25,130 bases of DNA from a virus. The stretch covers positions 1-25,130 of IMG/VR virus record IMGVR_UViG_3300025109_000061. One strand, given 5' to 3'. The notes beneath the pieces were generated by a model. The model saw only the letters and a program-made list of their open reading frames with translations. It ran no database searches and was not told where the DNA came from. Positions 24,181 through 25,130 of this stretch are shown one piece after another; the first letter of the stretch is position 1, and every line of letters begins with the position of its first letter. A program made the position numbers and the translations under genes.

Positions 24181-25130
24181 CACTCACAACACAGACCCCT
24201 AAAGAGATCAAGACAGGCAATGGGAGCACGACTGTTTGGTCATTCACATTTGTGATTAATCAATCATCTGACCTTGTTGTTGTCAAGACTGTCACTGCCA
24301 CTGACGCTGAAACAACACTCACTGAGGGCACTGGCACCACCAACTATTCTGTGTCTGTTGGCACGTATCCTGGTAATGGCTCAATTACTTATCCTGCAAC
24401 TCTGGGCACTGAACTTCCATCAACTGAGACGATAACCCTCAAGCGTGTTGTTGATATTGACCAAGACACCGACCTAGTCAACCAAGGTGCATGGTCGCCA
24501 AGCACAGTTGAGAATGCATTTGATTATTCACGCATGATTGATCTCCAGCAAGACGAGGACATTGACAGGTCACTCAAGGTTCCTGTTTCTGTTGACACAA
24601 GTGCTGTTTCGACAACGCTTCCTGCTCCTGTTGGTGGCAGCTATATCAGATGGAATGCTGGCGGTACAGCGATGGAGAACACCACCACCACAGCAGGGCA
24701 GCATTTAATAGCTGATGGCACTGTCTCACTTCCTGGATATTCATTCACCTCTGACTCTAACACTGGGTTCTATAGGATTGGCTCTGGCAACGTTGCTTAT
24801 TCAGCCGATGGGTCAAAGGTCGTTGATTACAGCACTTCTGGAGTAAGCATAACAGGTACCCTTACATCATCAGGGATTCTTTCCGTTGATGACACTACTG
24901 AAAGCACTTCTGGCACCACGGGTTCTATACACACCGATGGCGGATTGGGTGTGGCTAAGAAATTACACGTTGTCGGTGTCGCCACCCACGGCGACGACAT
25001 AGTTTCCGACACAGATAGTACTGATGATTTGGGCACAACCGGAGTGCGGTGGGCCAATCTTTGGGTCGATGATATTACGATGACCAACGACCTCGATGTT
25101 GGCAACGACCTCACAGTCGCCGGTAACCTA
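24177..25130 (+). CDS. Tail fibre protein, N-terminal part (partial, runs off the window)
   Basis: The frame stays open for 318 codons to the last base. The first 140 residues are a tail-attachment domain of the T7 gp17/podovirus type: WSFTFVINQSSDLVV, then LKRVVDIDQDTDLVNQGAW and ENAFDYSRMIDLQQDED. A Thr/Ser/Gly-rich shaft follows, with elements typical of phage fibres: FYRIGSGNVAYSADGSKVVD, HTDGGLGVAKKLHVVG, and DDLGTTGVRWANLWVDDIT. Such fibres bind the host receptor; the receptor-binding tip lies outside the window. AAGGAG precedes the ATG by seven bases, and the start overlaps the ejection gene stop (ATGA). Confidence 0.85.
   Translation, partial: MTLTTQTPKEIKTGNGSTTVWSFTFVINQSSDLVVVKTVTATDAETTLTEGTGTTNYSVSVGTYPGNGSITYPATLGTELPSTETITLKRVVDIDQDTDLVNQGAWSPSTVENAFDYSRMIDLQQDEDIDRSLKVPVSVDTSAVSTTLPAPVGGSYIRWNAGGTAMENTTTTAGQHLIADGTVSLPGYSFTSDSNTGFYRIGSGNVAYSADGSKVVDYSTSGVSITGTLTSSGILSVDDTTESTSGTTGSIHTDGGLGVAKKLHVVGVATHGDDIVSDTDSTDDLGTTGVRWANLWVDDITMTNDLDVGNDLTVAGNL

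Overview
The window is a piece of a double-stranded DNA tailed phage of podovirus type. Every supportable gene lies on the + strand, the genes are packed head to tail (many stop/start overlaps of the ATGA or TAATG kind), and a complete packaging, head and short-tail gene order can be read. The head genes resemble those of Bordetella phage BPP-1: a coat protein of that lineage, a Bbp16-like cement protein and a Bbp19-like protein. The tail and ejection genes follow the T7 layout. The host cannot be fixed from the sequence. Mid-range base composition, strong AGGAG-type ribosome binding sites and the phage family suggest a Gram-negative, probably proteobacterial, host. I see no integrase, repressor, tRNA or CRISPR array here.

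Region 1 (1-6794) is the replication and metabolism module. It holds a DnaQ-like proofreading exonuclease, a DnaE-type DNA polymerase III alpha subunit whose PHP metal site has decayed, a TOPRIM plus P-loop primase-helicase, a PAPS-dependent sulfotransferase-like protein, a small unknown protein and a PD-(D/E)XK nuclease with the VRR-NUC/Holliday-resolvase layout. The polymerase and the exonuclease are translationally coupled. With the primase-helicase they make most of a replisome core; no sliding clamp or SSB is visible.

Region 2 (6795-7087) is the only sizeable non-coding stretch and is A+T-rich. It holds a 110-base near-palindrome with perfect 21-bp outer arms, a good sigma70-type promoter candidate (TTGAAA, 16 bp, TATAAA) and a small hairpin. 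It sits on the border between the replication genes and the late genes and is the likely switch point between them.

Region 3 (7088-15809) covers packaging and the head: small and large terminase, two tandem proline-rich paralogs, the portal, the Bbp19-like protein, an acidic putative scaffold, the major capsid protein, the cement protein, a beta-rich structural protein, a small basic protein, tail tubular protein A and a small A+T-rich gene. Two strong hairpins (13691-13731 and 14759-14798) bracket the 13756-14753 gene pair and may set the ratio of capsid mRNAs.

Region 4 (15834-25130) covers tail and ejection: a large tail tubular protein B/nozzle with four FCCH-like repeats and a fibronectin-like domain, a GNAT-like gp13-type protein, three internal virion/ejection proteins, and the N-terminal 318 codons of a tail fibre that runs off the window end.
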